From Hybos culiciformis (taxonomy: Eukaryota > Arthropoda > Insecta > Diptera > Hybotidae): DNA of 64,000 nucleotides. The stretch is from contig OZ023274.1 in assembly GCA_964007475.1 (NCBI GenBank), positions 2,914,001 to 2,978,000 on the forward strand, written 5' to 3'. Position numbers and translations under genes: made by a program. Of this stretch, positions 23,501 to 37,400 are shown in pieces (the first letter of the stretch is position 1; the number at the start of each line of letters is the position of its first letter). Below the pieces are notes generated by a model. The model was given only the letters and a program-made list of their open reading frames with translations. It was not told the origin of the DNA and made no database searches.

Positions 23501-26500
23501 GAATATATTTTTCACATTTCTTTAGATAATCAGAGAGTTCAGAGTTGTAATTCTAAAAACTAAACATTATGTTTTTGATTGTGTTTGGAACAAAATACTA
23601 ATTATATTACATATATAATAGTAAGAATTTTATTTTATTTGAAAAATACTGTAATCATTCGGCAGAAATTATTTTTTAACTGCTTAAAAGCAAACGCTTT
23701 TTTTTATTGCTCTTGATAGTGTAATACATACTTATATATATGTATAAACTTATATGTCTTTATGTATATTTTTATAGAGTTATGTAGTTTTTAACAGTGT
23801 ATACACATCATGTTAATAAGTATAATATTTGAACCCTAAATTAAATAAGGAAATCACAAAATATATAATATTTATTTCCTTTTTTGTTTGTGAAAAACCA
23901 TTTTTATGATTTTTTATTTTTCCTTTTTTTTTTTTTTCATGCCAATATAAAAATAAAGACATCATAAAATTTTTTTTATTTTCATTCTCTCTCTAAACTC
24001 CTAAATTATTTCATTTCAATTAAATTTTAAACATGTATGCTGCAGCTATAAAATGATTATCTTTTTGCCACCGGTTTTTTTTTTTTTATATATATATATT
24101 TATTTATTTTTACTTTATTTTTTCCCGATATGTTTATTTTGTAGAAGAATTAAAATGCGCTGCATACAACAAGCGAATTCAATTATGGCAATAACTAGTT
24201 TTGCAGAAAAGAAAAAAAAATTAAGAATATTATTTATATATATGTATATGGAGTTAATTTTAATATTATTTTTACACACATATTTTAGAAAACTGTAAAA
24301 AAAATTATTATTATAAATTATAAATTATTTATCGTATTTTTTTTTTACAATCTAGGAATTTATGAATTAGCAATAATATTGTTTTCTTAGATTTGTCATT
24401 AAAATTTAAAAATGTAACACTATATACGGTTAATAATATACACACTAACTATAAAGTGACGAGCCGCTCGCCGGAGAATTAATTGTTTAAAAATTTTTTG
24501 GGACACATTATTTTTAAGTTAATTTTGGCCAATTTTTATTAACAATATCTTTTATGCTGATACATTTTTTCAGTACTACAAATCCTTATAGGTGGTAGTT
24601 CAGTATTTTTACAATGTTTTCGAACCAAATGTTTATTAGTGGGGTATAAAATTACATTTTTCTAGTTATCTTAATTAATCAAATTGGGTGGCAGTATTTT
24701 TATTTAAAGATTTTGCTGACAGTCGGTAGTAAGAAATTTAGACTTTTTCATAGCATAACTACGATAGTGAATTGAATTTTAGGGACTAATTTTTTTTTTC
24801 TGTATTATTTCATAAGAATGTTGGCTTCCAGTTTCCGGTTTTTATCTACTGGCTCTGGTTTTCTAAACTTTTACTTACACAATTATAGTCCAAAGAGTTT
24901 ATGTTGTTTGTTTAAATAAAAAAAAATCAGCATCACAAGTTTTGGAACCATTATTGATTGCTATTATATATAGTAGTAATGTCTTATTCTTATTCAATAC
25001 GAAAATTTACAGGGAAAAAAAATTTATAGTTCCATGTCGTTTTCTCAATTTTCTCAATTTTCTCCGAAATAGGGGATGTACCGATTTTGACAAAATTTTG
25101 TTTGCATCATCTTTAGAATATATTCGATATTCCAGAATCGAGAATCCCTTAACCGAATTCAAGTACAACTAGATGAATTACTATATTAATTCCACAAAAT
25201 TTAATATACCAATCTCGTTGCAGACATTGCGCTTCAACATTTCTTAATTTTAATGTCAAAATTTTTCATTCAATTTGTTTATAACTTTAATTATATTTTT
25301 TTTACAGTGTATAATTGAAAAAGAAAAGTCAAAACTGAAGGATATAATATTTTTATATTCAATGTTTCAATCGCATAAAAATTTGTAAATATAAGCGTTA
25401 CTGATTTTTATAATAAACATAGCAATATTGTTATAAAAATGTTATACAACATTATTAAAACAGATTTAAAATTGTTTTTTTTTTAGGGTTAACACTAAGA
25501 AGAGGGTTAAATCTGTGCGTAAATTATATATATTTTGTTCCTCTTTTTTTTTTCCTATAACATAAGCATTACATATATATGCACGTTGTATTATGTATCA
25601 AAAATATAAAAAAAAAAAATTACAAAATGAAAATATATAATATTGTGCAAAATAGTACTAAATAAGGGGTGTTCGCCTATAATTTTTACTGGTTCAGAAA
25701 TTCAAAATATTTTATTTATTATATTCCGTTTTTGCTTATAAAATTTTATTTCTTCCTTTTTTTTTTATTTTTTTAATTTTAAATCCCTAGTTAATTTAAG
25801 GACATTTCATAATGTTATTGAAAAATATTTTCTAAAAAAATTCAAAATAATGTATTCTACTGTACATAAATATATTATGTAGTTATATGTTGAAAACTAA
25901 CACTGTATACATATATGTAAACCATATTATTTATTTTATAAAACTTTTATAAAATAAATATGGTAACTTTGGTATAGAAAATAAAAAAAATTAAAAGGAT
26001 CTGGTGGGTAAACACAATGTACCAAAAAAAAAAAATTTTTTTTTTCTAACTACCTGAAAGCAAAAAAAGTAGTAATGAAAAAATAAAGGACGAAAAAAAA
26101 AAGATCAAAATGATCGATTACAAAATTAGGGTAGTTTTTTTTATATATGGTATAATGCTTTTTTCCAACATGTTAAAAAAGAAAATATTTGCTTTTATTT
26201 TCCAGAAAATTTAAATATTTTAATCTTTGTACAAATGAAATAAATTTTTTTTTATATATGTATATAATTTCAACAATTAGGAAATATAACTACAAAACTA
26301 CATATATCTTTTGTGGCTACCATTGTTTACAATTTTTACCCAGTTTGACATTTTGTAAAAATATGCCTATAGTCTTATTGTACAATAATATTACATTTGT
26401 GACAATTGTAATAAGCTGCTTACTTAAGGTATGTGTATAGTGTGAGTATGATGTAGGTCCTCTGTTTCACAAATCCATGAATTTTGCAATAAAATTAAAT

Positions 26501-29500
26501 AAAATGTTAACGAATTTGATTTGAATATTTAAGGTCAATTGAATTATATTACAGAAAATCGAGACAACATAGTAAACTTCAAGTTGGTGAAATGTTAGAT
26601 TTAGATGATGAAATATAGTTGTAGAATAGTAGCAGAAATCAAAAAAGTCTGTACAATTGTATAAGAAAAATTTTCAAAGGATTATTATCATTTAAAACTT
26701 TATATTAAATGTATACTATGTAATTGTCTTTCAGGATAAAACGATTGTTGAGAAGCGTTAAATCGTATAAGATTCAATATATTTATATTGGAAATTTAAA
26801 TGAAAACAAGATTACACAGGCAATGTTTGCTTTGATTTTTAGTTGACAATCTCTAAATTCAAATAGGTTAGTTCTTGTTGCGCAATTTCGTTAAATTGGC
26901 ATTTTTGATTAAACTTGATCGAATTTATTTATACGCTTTATTTATTAATCTGGAAAAATTGAAATCAAGTCCTGAATATTTTTTTAATTGACATACCTTA
27001 AGTGAGAACGTCGGTCCGGCACTACAAAAAATGCTCTTTATAGTTATCTGTATACATCATAACATTTTATACTTACACAAAAAATATTGTTCAACTTTTC
27101 CAAACCCATCATAAGTTCGTATTGAGTGGCCGAATTTTACGTATTTTTAATTTCCACAAATATGATTTCTGTGAGAAAACCCAGTGGAGAAAAAAGAAAA
27201 ATTGTTGAGAAAAAAATTCACATATCTACCTACTTCTTTAAGAAAACGTCAATAATCGCAAAAAAATATAATAATAAAAAATATTATAATAATAATAATA
27301 ATAAATTTAAAATCAATTGTAAAATCATAAATTTTTAAATTTAATTCAAAATATAATTCTTCAAAAAAAAAAAAAAAAAAATTCGGAGGTTTTACACAAG
27401 ATTGAGTTTATTTTTTTTTTTTGCTGCATCGTTAAGTGGTTCTCATATCCACATTTCACAATATGATTTTTTATATATACCTATAATTTTTTATTTTTTT
27501 TTTGACATTTCACATAATGATCGTATTAAAGACACCTATTATTTGAAATTAATTTCTTTAGGCAGAGAGCATTATTATAAATACCTTCCCATTTAAAAAT
27601 AATATAATAATAATAATTCAACTAAAATATATATGATTTCTTGCAAAAATTGATTTTAATGAGCGTAATCAAATGGAATCAATGGGATTTGTGTGAAGTA
27701 GCACTATACATTTTATATTTTAAAATTTTTCTTTTTTCTTTTTTTTTTTTTTTATATTAGGAATTTTAATTTTATTTTTTATTTTTTGCCCACTGCGTTT
27801 AAGTGCGTTTATTACAAAGCTTTGCACATTCGTTTTCTGTTTTTCTTTTTTTTTTTTGTCTTTAAGTTGATTCTTAAAACCTCAATATTCCTGGTAAAAA
27901 AATAAATTATAATATATTTTCTCACAATAATAACCCAAAAAAAAATATATATAAACAGTCAATTCTCAATCTAAAATTTCTGTCGAATTAAGATTTCTTT
28001 CGCTGGAGAAATATGAAAGCTATATGTATACAGTGCTAGCCAATTAAATATTAGTTAGAAAATGTTCAGAGAAATTATTTATACCCTACATTTTTGACTT
28101 TTGAAACACACCCAGAACTTAACAGTTTAGACCAGTGGTGGACTGGACAACATTGTAACACATGAATTTTTTATTAAATAAAATCTTTATGAGTTATCAT
28201 TCGAATTCTTATAATTTGGCGACCATTATTATTCCAAATATTTCATTTCCCGAGCCTAATTTGTAAATTTTTTGTTTGAATTTGCCAATGAGAAAACATG
28301 CAATAAAACAAGAACAACATGGACAAAATTTCTTGAATTCCAAAATTAAGCTTAAAAAGAAATTATTTTATAAATCGAATGCCGTGTTACATCAGATTTA
28401 CCTGTATGTGAAAATATTGAAAAAATAAAACAAAAAAGCATAAAAAAAACAAACTAATGAAAAAATCATTCAAATAAAAAAAAATTATGCTCTCTTCATG
28501 TTCATTCAGTTAACTTAAGTTTTTTTTTTGAATAAAATATATGGTCTGGAAAATAATTAATATTGCACTGATGAATTATTTTATTTTATTTATTTTATAT
28601 AAATTTTTTTTTTGTATTAATTTATTTGGTGGACATGGACATTAAGTTTAGTAAAATTGGCGCAAAACAAATCAATAAACAAAAATAAAATAATTTAAGA
28701 CACCTGGAATTCTTTCTAGAATTTTATGTTTTAATAATAAAATGTTTTATAATTTATTTTTCCTTGTGAGATTTTTTTTTCTGCAAATTAGCTAAATATA
28801 AATATTTTAATATTCAAAAAATTAAGGATATTTATGATATAGGAAGGATTATGTCAAACAAAAATTCTCGAACTCTACAATCTTCACATTATTCTTATTA
28901 ATTAGTCTGTATAAATTTACAGATAACATTATAAAAATTTTACAGATGGACCAACTTTTTTTGCCTATGAGAGTAATTTTGGAATAATCGTTGTTAATGT
29001 GCAAATATTTTCAACTTGAAACAGCATATACAACTTTTTTCTGCCAACTAGAGTAATTTCGAATTAATACCCGATCGAACTTCATTTGTCATAAAAATCT
29101 GTTTAAGTTTTCTATTAAGTTAACAGAGGAAATTAAAGATTTTACAGAACTGTTCAGGTTTATAAATTTTTTTTTTTTTTTAATTTTCTTTTCAATTTCA
29201 AATAAATATTTTCCACTTGAGTTAAGCTTGTTTAAAGGTACAACATATATTTCATTGGAAAAAATTTTAAATAGTTTTTTTTAAAGCATAATATGTGTCT
29301 ACTTTTCTTTTCCCAAATCTACTATATACATATGTATATTTAAGTATACGTTTAACTGTTGAATCTATTTCAAAATATTCTTCATTATTTATGACAAAAT
29401 AATACAAAAAAAAAGGAAGTTATAAATAAAAAAAAGTTCATTATAATTAAAAATAGGTGTAAAAATGTTTAAAGTCAAAAATACCCTTTTTTATTTTAAA

Positions 29501-31065
29501 TATCCATACAATTCTATCTGTTCAATTTGACATTTCAATAAAAATACATCGATAGCATATATATATAAACATATTTTAATATTAATAATTTTATTAAATT
29601 AAAAAAAAAAAAAACACCGATAAACCTTATGTTTCGCTTCTAAATAAAAAAAAAAAAATTTCCAATAATTCTTGAAGAGTTATATGATAAAATATTTTTA
29701 ATGTGAGAATAAATACATAAATATTCGGCTATAAAGCGCAATAGGGCAGAAAATAACAGAAAAAAGTTTCTACATATCGTATATGTATATTAATATTATA
29801 GGTCTGGTCTGGTCCCTCTGTCTCATTACGGTTAACTGAATTTGACATAAAAAAAAAAAAACAATAACAACATAACTAGCTAATGGGGATAATACGACTA
29901 TAACAGGCAACAATTTTTTTTTTTACATATATAAACAACATGAGCTTCTATGTACATTTTGACAAATTTAAAAAAAAAAAAAATAAATAAAAACATCAAA
30001 CGATTAAAAAATATATTTTATATTTTTCAATATTATATTAAAAATAAAGGTTTAAATTATAATTCTTTTTTTTTTTTATTTATTTCGCATGAATAAAATA
30101 ATTTTTTTTTTCGCTTATTAGATGGTCCTTTTTTTTATTCACCTAATTTTGAATTTATTTTTTTTTTTATTTCCTACTGACTGATCTGAATCTTGATGGC
30201 CCATTCAAAAAAGAAAACAACGAAAAAAAAAAAAAATTTGTAACTTAATATTTTTATTTACAAAATCAGATTACGACTTCACAAAAAAAAATAATAATAA
30301 TAAGAAGAAATAAAAAAATTATATAAAAACGAAAAAAAATTTCTGAATATGGAAAAATGCAATTCACGATTGAATAAATATAATAAAAGCAGAAAATACT
30401 GTCAAAAAAAAAAACAAATTTCCCATACAAACTTCATATTATATGTATAGTTTTGATATTATGATGTTTTTATTCAAAAACTTATGTTAAAATTTTACTA
30501 CTATACTATACCTATATACTTATAACAAAAATAAAAAAAAAATATCATTTTCATAAAGATGAGATTTGGACATAAAAATAAAACAAAATTATTACAATTC
30601 ACCAAAAATGCAACATTAAATTGCATTTTTTATATATACAATTTCAATTTCTGTAAACAAAAAAAATAAGAATAAAGATTACAATATATGTACTACCTAT
30701 AGCTATTAAATATACCAAACACCATCATTTTTAATGATTTCATTTCAAGCGACTCAATTTTAATTTGATACCAAAAAAAATATAGAAATCAGAAATTAAC
30801 ATTAACGAATATACATTTTGTGTATGTTTTCTTCCCTTTTTTAAGGTATATGAATATAGTCCTTTGATCATTTTTAAATCCTTCCGCCGCCATGGACAGA
30901 TTAAAAAAAACCATGATTAGATAAAATTGATGATCAAAAATTAAAACCTTTGGATATAAGGTTCTTGAGCTAACTAACAGTGAAGTGGGCTTGTTTACAA
31001 CATTTGAAATTGGGTTCAAAATAATGTAAAATTTCACATAACTTTACATATGGAATATTGGAATA
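20572..31065. other. Intergenic, no gene seen
   Basis: About 10.5 kb of AT-rich spacer downstream of the slp-like gene. It holds homopolymer runs, short ORFs without domains, a palindrome at 25921-25964 and small islands of normal composition (for example about 24463-24480 and 27005-27025). No exon, tRNA or complete transposon is recognisable. Confidence 0.6.
25921..25964. repeat. Near-perfect palindrome (hairpin)
   Basis: ACCATATT...TTATAAAA and its complement face each other across one base. Arms are about 20 bp, with a 3-bp bulge in the left arm. It would extrude as a cruciform or fold as RNA. It is entirely AT-rich apart from the end bases, and function is unknown. Confidence 0.7.
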
Positions 31066-31405
31066 TTTTTTTTTTTTATTAAAGTTACCAAATCACTAGG
31101 TGGGATACCTTTTATACTTAAAGAATTATGGATTTGATAATGGGGACAGGAAGTTTAAACGGGATTAAAAAGTGGGACAGTTGGTATGTAATCATTTACA
31201 CTCTTCCGTCAGCTGTAGGGAACAATTTTGAAGGAAGAAAGAGCATTCCACATTGTCGAGATTCAAATTGAAAACGAATCTCCAAAGCTCGTTCTATCAC
31301 ATCTGGGAATTTCGACGAAAAATGGGTGTGACGCTGAAGAATATATTTAATAATTGTTTTTGCTCGGTTGAGAGTTCCAAGCTTCAGAATTATTCAATAA
31401 CATCC
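31066..31405 (-). mobile_element. 5'-truncated non-LTR retrotransposon relic, copy 1
   Basis: Related to the copy at about 44412-44835 over its whole length, at roughly 85-90% by eye outside indels. Read on the minus strand it holds the end of a reverse-transcriptase ORF (HPFFVEIPRCDRTSFGDSF...), a short 3' UTR and a poly(A) tail (T run at 31066-31077). The reading frame is broken: an in-frame TGA follows DSFSI, and a segment of about 30 bp present in the other copy is missing near 31205. The poly(A) end and 5' truncation are what target-primed reverse transcription leaves. The right (5') boundary is approximate. Confidence 0.8.
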
Positions 31406-34400
31406 TTTAGCTAGGGTAAAAATAATTTATTTTCGCAAAGAAATTAAAATATATTGCAACCGATTAAAAAAAAATTAAAATATTGATATCCTTTTCTTTA
31501 ACATAAACTAGCTAGCTTCAATATGTTAAATTTGTACATTTTCAAAGCTAACTTTTTTTTTTTTGAGTATAAATACTCAGTATAGGATCGAAATAATTAA
31601 AGTTCCTGGGATTAGAATGACACTCTTCCTAATTAATTTTGAAAGTTTTTCATGTTTAATACAAAATATATTTTTTGATTTTTGTTTTGTTTTTTTTTTT
31701 TTTCAAAATTTTCATTGTTCGTCCACATTTTTTATTTTTTGTGGCATAGTGTAATTTGATAATTTTTGCCAATTTTGTTTATTTTCTAAATTAATTTTTT
31801 TATGTTCCATCTTTTATCTTTATAAATTCAACAATGTACTATATACCTCTTTTCCACTCGCGTAGGAGATAAAATTTATATAAATTATTATTATTATTTT
31901 TTTTTTTTAAAAGGATTAACAACTGAGGTTCTTTTTTTTTTTTAATTTCTTTGAAATAATAAATAAATTTTTTTTTTCATTTCATTTTCTTTTATTACCT
32001 AATTTGTAGCTTATTATTATTTAGAATGCCGAAATATAGTATATGTATTTCGAGAGAAGAAGCAGATGCTGTATAAACAAAACAAAATAATAAATAAAAA
32101 AAGAAAAAACAAAAGTAAACAAAATATTTTTAAATCTAATCAACCTTAAACTTCTGTGGTAACTTTTTTGTTTTTTTTTTTTTTTCTCTTTCGTATATTT
32201 AACAAGATAAAAAATCAGTTTTAAATCACACTATCAGGCAAAAAAAAATGTATATCTCGAGAGAATTATACCCTTTTATGCTGCTGCTGCTTTTTTTTTT
32301 TTTGTGCAAAATGAACATTATAAAATTTTTTTTTTTGCAAGATCAAATTACATTATTTACCTCAATTTATATGTTTTTGTTAAACTCTACAGTGTACATA
32401 ACGACGACGATGACGACGAATATACACTTCTTTACTTCAAAATATAAAAATCTTCTTCTTTTTTTTTTTCGGTTTATTGAAGAGATTTTTCGGGATTATA
32501 ATGATTACCCTTTTTAGTTATTCGGGGATAATTATTTAGTTTTTTTTTTTTTCGTCTTCTGATCTTTCGAATTTTTTTCTTCTTTAAACCTGAATTTACA
32601 AAAAAAAAAAAAAACCAAATCATATTATATTTTTATAATATAAAATTTATGTGTTTGATTATATCGACGAAATAGAATAGAATAGATTTTATCCTTTTTT
32701 TTTGTTACTCTCTTTTTTTTTTAATTTTTTTTTTTATGTTGGATCCATCATCAAGTATATCCTTAACTTAGTTGAAGTATAATAATGTTGTAAAGCCATG
32801 ATTATAAAATATTTTTTGTCACCGTGGACCTTTTTTTTTGTATTTCATTTTCTTTGAGGTTCCGGATTAAAATTCTCCTGATAACGAAATCTAGAGAAAA
32901 AAAAATTTATTAAAAAAAAAAGTTCTTGTACATAAAGGTGTTAGTTGGTAGCACTTTTTTTTTTGATATTAAAATGGAAATAAATTAGTGAATTGTAGGG
33001 TCTTTAATCACCGATTATGATAGGTGGGATTAAATAAAAAAATATGTGTATTTTTATATAAATTAAATGTATATCAATAATCAGTATGTAGAGGTATACG
33101 AATATAATATATACATATTTCATTTATTCTGTAAAATTTTCCTTTTTTTAGTCAAATGGGTTCAATAAAATAAATTTGTTGATTGAAGTATTTGATTGAA
33201 GATCATTAAAACTTGCTGAAAAACATCTAATTTTAAGCCATAAGTTTTTTACATGATTTTTTAATATGATTAAATTTTCAAATTTTTATTGACGCGTCGC
33301 GTATCTTAAATTTACTATATAATTTAAAGAGATATTTTGTTGGGGGTTCCTACGAACAAGAGGCCCTACTTCATGCATTTTCTCAATTTTTGGAAATCAC
33401 AAAAATGTTCTTTGTCGACCGACATGTATTGGTAATGGTATTAGGTTCGAGTTCTTCATCAGACTGGAATTTGTGTAAATTTTTCATTTTGTTCAATTGA
33501 ATTAAGTGATTGTGTTGGTTTAAATTACAATATTTTTTTTGCATTACAAGGATACATTATACATTAGTCGAAAATCAAATCTACTTAGAATAATATTTAT
33601 AAAGATTGTTATTTTTTAATTTAAAATTTTTTTTGAAAAATTTTATTGCCTTGAGATTGGCTTCAAATAATTACCTGTACATATATAATGTAAGTATTGT
33701 TCTATTTCCAAAAAATTAATTTAAATATGAAAGCAGATGCAAAAAAAAATTATAATAAAAATAAATAAATAAAACCTATTATCTCAAAATTCCTAAAAAT
33801 ATTTATCTTTATTGTTTTCAAACAAAATGGTATAGCATTACTTAATCCCCAGATCAGGATTTACTTATATGAATAATTCTAAAAAAAAAAAAAATAATCT
33901 ATTTGTATAATTTAGATCAACTTGATTCTTTGCTTTTCTTACTTTATTTCTGTTAAAAATAATCTGATTATAGTAAAAAAAAATTTTAAAGGAGATTATT
34001 ATTGATAGTTGTTCTTCGACCAATCGACCAATTTAATTTATTTTTCTTAAAGTGACCATAATAACAATATGTATATAATATTATACCTATGCTTAATATA
34101 CATAATTTTAGTTTCTTTTGTTATATAGAATATATATATATGCATTAATGTTAAATGCATAATATCCTTATCGTCAAGTGACGGCTAATGAAACCAGTTC
34201 AATTTTTTTTTCTTTTTTGACTTAGTTTTTTTTTTTTTTTTTTTTTTGTCAAAATTGAAACAAATTTTAATTTTCATTATTTTCCGTTTTAAGCTCACTA
34301 GGTGGCAAAGGTGTTATTTTTTCCAATTTAAATTATTATGTAGATATACCTACCTAAAGGGATAGAAGAAAAAATATAAAAGGTATATCAAAAGGCGCAT

Positions 34401-37400
34401 ATCCTTTTTAACTATTATTAAGTTAAAAAAAAAGAAGAAATCTTTCATGAAATCTGTCATCAAAGAACCTATATTTTTGTTTGATGATTTTATAAAATAT
34501 ATAAATATATGTATGCCCTGTGCCAGTTTTAAGTGTCTAATTTTATCAATATATTTTTCATTAAGTATTAAGGTCCAATAATTCAAACTTTTGATATAAA
34601 ATTACAGTATAAGATATAGTAAAGTGTATTAAAATGTAGCTGTTTGTTAGATGACGATAGGATTTAGAGAATTCCAGAGCCCGGGATTTACACCGAGTAA
34701 TCGAACTTCGTTTTCAGTGTTCTTGCAGCTGTTTTTTCTATTTTCTTCGCATTTGCTTTTAATTTATTTGTTTCTGAGCAAATTTTACACTTTTTTTTTG
34801 ACAAACTAGTATCTATCACTTTTCTTTTTTTATTTCCAATTTCAATATCTCCACTATTGTTGTTAAAACATTGTTTCCAGAACTAAGTGATGAAAAATTA
34901 TTTTGTAACAACTTTAAGATTGTGAAGTTTGACATCAATTTGTTACAATATTTTGGTCTTATTTTTGAGGATTGATATATTACTAAATCATAATTTTTTG
35001 TGGGAAATGAATTACGAAACTGACAAAAAAATATCTACCACAAAGGTTGTATTAGCCAGAATATGCATAATTAAATCGAGTAAGAATTGAATTTTTGAGG
35101 TATTTTTATTTCAGCAAATCAAACTATCAGATAAATGTAACTTAATCAAACAAAATATTTGAAAGAATTTAGAAGTCAGATATATCATAACAAATAAAAT
35201 GATGATTTCGATTAAATAACTATTCAGAACATATTTAAAATCACAAAATTTACACTATACGCTTTCGCGAAAATCAACTTAATGAAAATTCAACGAATTT
35301 CTTTTTCATCGAAATACATAAAAGTATATTTGAAATTAAGCACCAACCAAAAGAAAATTGTATAAAAATCATAAATATAAATAAAATTTTTTTTTTTTTT
35401 TTGTTATATAATGTTTTATCCGGCAACACCCCTCAATGAAAATGCTTTTGCGCACCAAAATAGGTAGCCTTTATTTATTTTATTTTTATTTTACCAAAAT
35501 GAATGAAATTCATTTAGGACCATTCATCTTAGAAAAAAGTTATCGAAGTAAAAGTAAGGATTTGCAAAATGGAATATCGAAACATGCATGCTCTTTCATT
35601 TAAGAATGAAATATATGAAATATTCTACGACATTCGGCTCTTATAACTTATAACGTAAGATGGTGTAGAGTCATTATCCTAGGACATCTTCGATCATTGG
35701 ATTGATTTCCATCTGGGGCTCGAATTTGTTTGAATTTTTTAATTTACCACTTGATCTCTGAAGTGTTTATGTTGATTTATAGTGTCAGTCCAAGGCATGT
35801 TAAATTTTTTTTCAGATTTAAACATTACAAATAATTTAAAATTCGATCTTATAGTGGTCGTTACTGAATCGGCGAGTCTACTTTTAGTATTTTACTCAGA
35901 AAAAAAAAACACAACTTGAATTAATTACAATTTTAAACAAAAGATGTCAGAAATTGTCAGTATTTTAAATTGCGGCAACTATAATTTTATATATTTATTT
36001 ATGTTTTGAATAAATACAAAAGAAAAACCTAAACTAACTAAGAAATATGAAAAAAAAAAAAAAATTATGTTAAAAACTAAAAAGAGGAAAAACCATTTCA
36101 TTTAAATTATTATTATTATTATTTTTTTTTTTTCATATTTCTACATTTTTATGTTTAATTATGAAAATGTGTTATTTTATATCATTTTGTTATGCAAATT
36201 TTTTCATTTTTTTTTATTATCGTTACGGATTAAAATATTTCATTATAAATATATATATTTTGTTGATTTTGTTTTGTTAACACCTTTGTCCAGAATTTTT
36301 TTTTTTGCTTTTTGTTTTTTTCTTTTTCTTTATAATTTTAATTTATGAAATATTTTTAATATCTTGAATTATGTGAATTTTTATATTATAATTTCGTTAA
36401 TGACATTTAAATATTTACCTTTATTTTAACGCACATTGGATTATTTAGACCAATATTAATGACAATAATAAAATGAAATTGACACAAAACTTTAAAAAAG
36501 ATTAAAAATAAAAATTTAATAATAACAGAAACATAATAATAATAATAATAATTAAGTAAAGGTATATATTTTTAATATAATCTTAATATTACGTTATTAA
36601 GTTGTTATTAATATGTTGATTATTGTCTTTTAAATGCCTCGAGCTCTCGATTTTTTATGTGAAATATGTGACAGTGAAATAATGTGATCTTTATAACATA
36701 AACTTTTCTTTTAGAAGGTTTGTCTTCCAAGAATTTAAATTTTCGAATGTCGAATAGAAACCCTGTTTACGGAAATAAACCTTGTTCTATTTTGCTGATT
36801 CAATGAAAATTCTAAATCCTTCTACTTATTTTTATAAAAAAAAAACCAAATTTATGGACGAACTTTAAAAATATATATGAGAACTCAAAATGTAAAAAAA
36901 TAATATGAAAACTCTATTGACCCCAGTAATTTTTAATTTCTTCTCCATTTTTTTATTTTTTTCGTCTTCTTTTTAAAAACTTTATATCTTATTTTTTAAT
37001 AAACTGACAGTATTACCATAGGAAGATAAGATTTGTCATTGTCAGAGTAAGAAAAAACAAAAATCTTTCAAAAAAAAAATTATATTAAGTTATGTTTTAT
37101 GGTGTTTTTCTTGTTTTTGTTTTCCTTTTATTAATGTTTATTTTTTTTATTTTTTTTTAATATATATTTATACAATTTTCCAACTATCAAACCAATAAAA
37201 TGTAAACAGCACACGTTTGTAAGGTAATACTACTATGTGTAGAGTTCAACAAACAAAAAAATATATATATATAAAAATAAAAAAAAATAATCACTTGAGT
37301 ATATATTTTAATTTCTCAAGTTTTATACATTTATGTTTTACATTCAATTTTTAAGCTTTGTAAAATTATTCGAATAAGATTATAAATAATATTTTGTTGG

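Noticed and set aside
24463..24480. GC-rich patch GACGAGCCGCTCGCCGGA
   Set aside because: Too short to assign; contains a small CGAGC/GCTCG dyad but no larger structure.
28132..28150. CAGTGGTGGACTGGACAAC as a hAT terminus
   Set aside because: Good resemblance to a hAT left end, but no matching right end or target duplication nearby.
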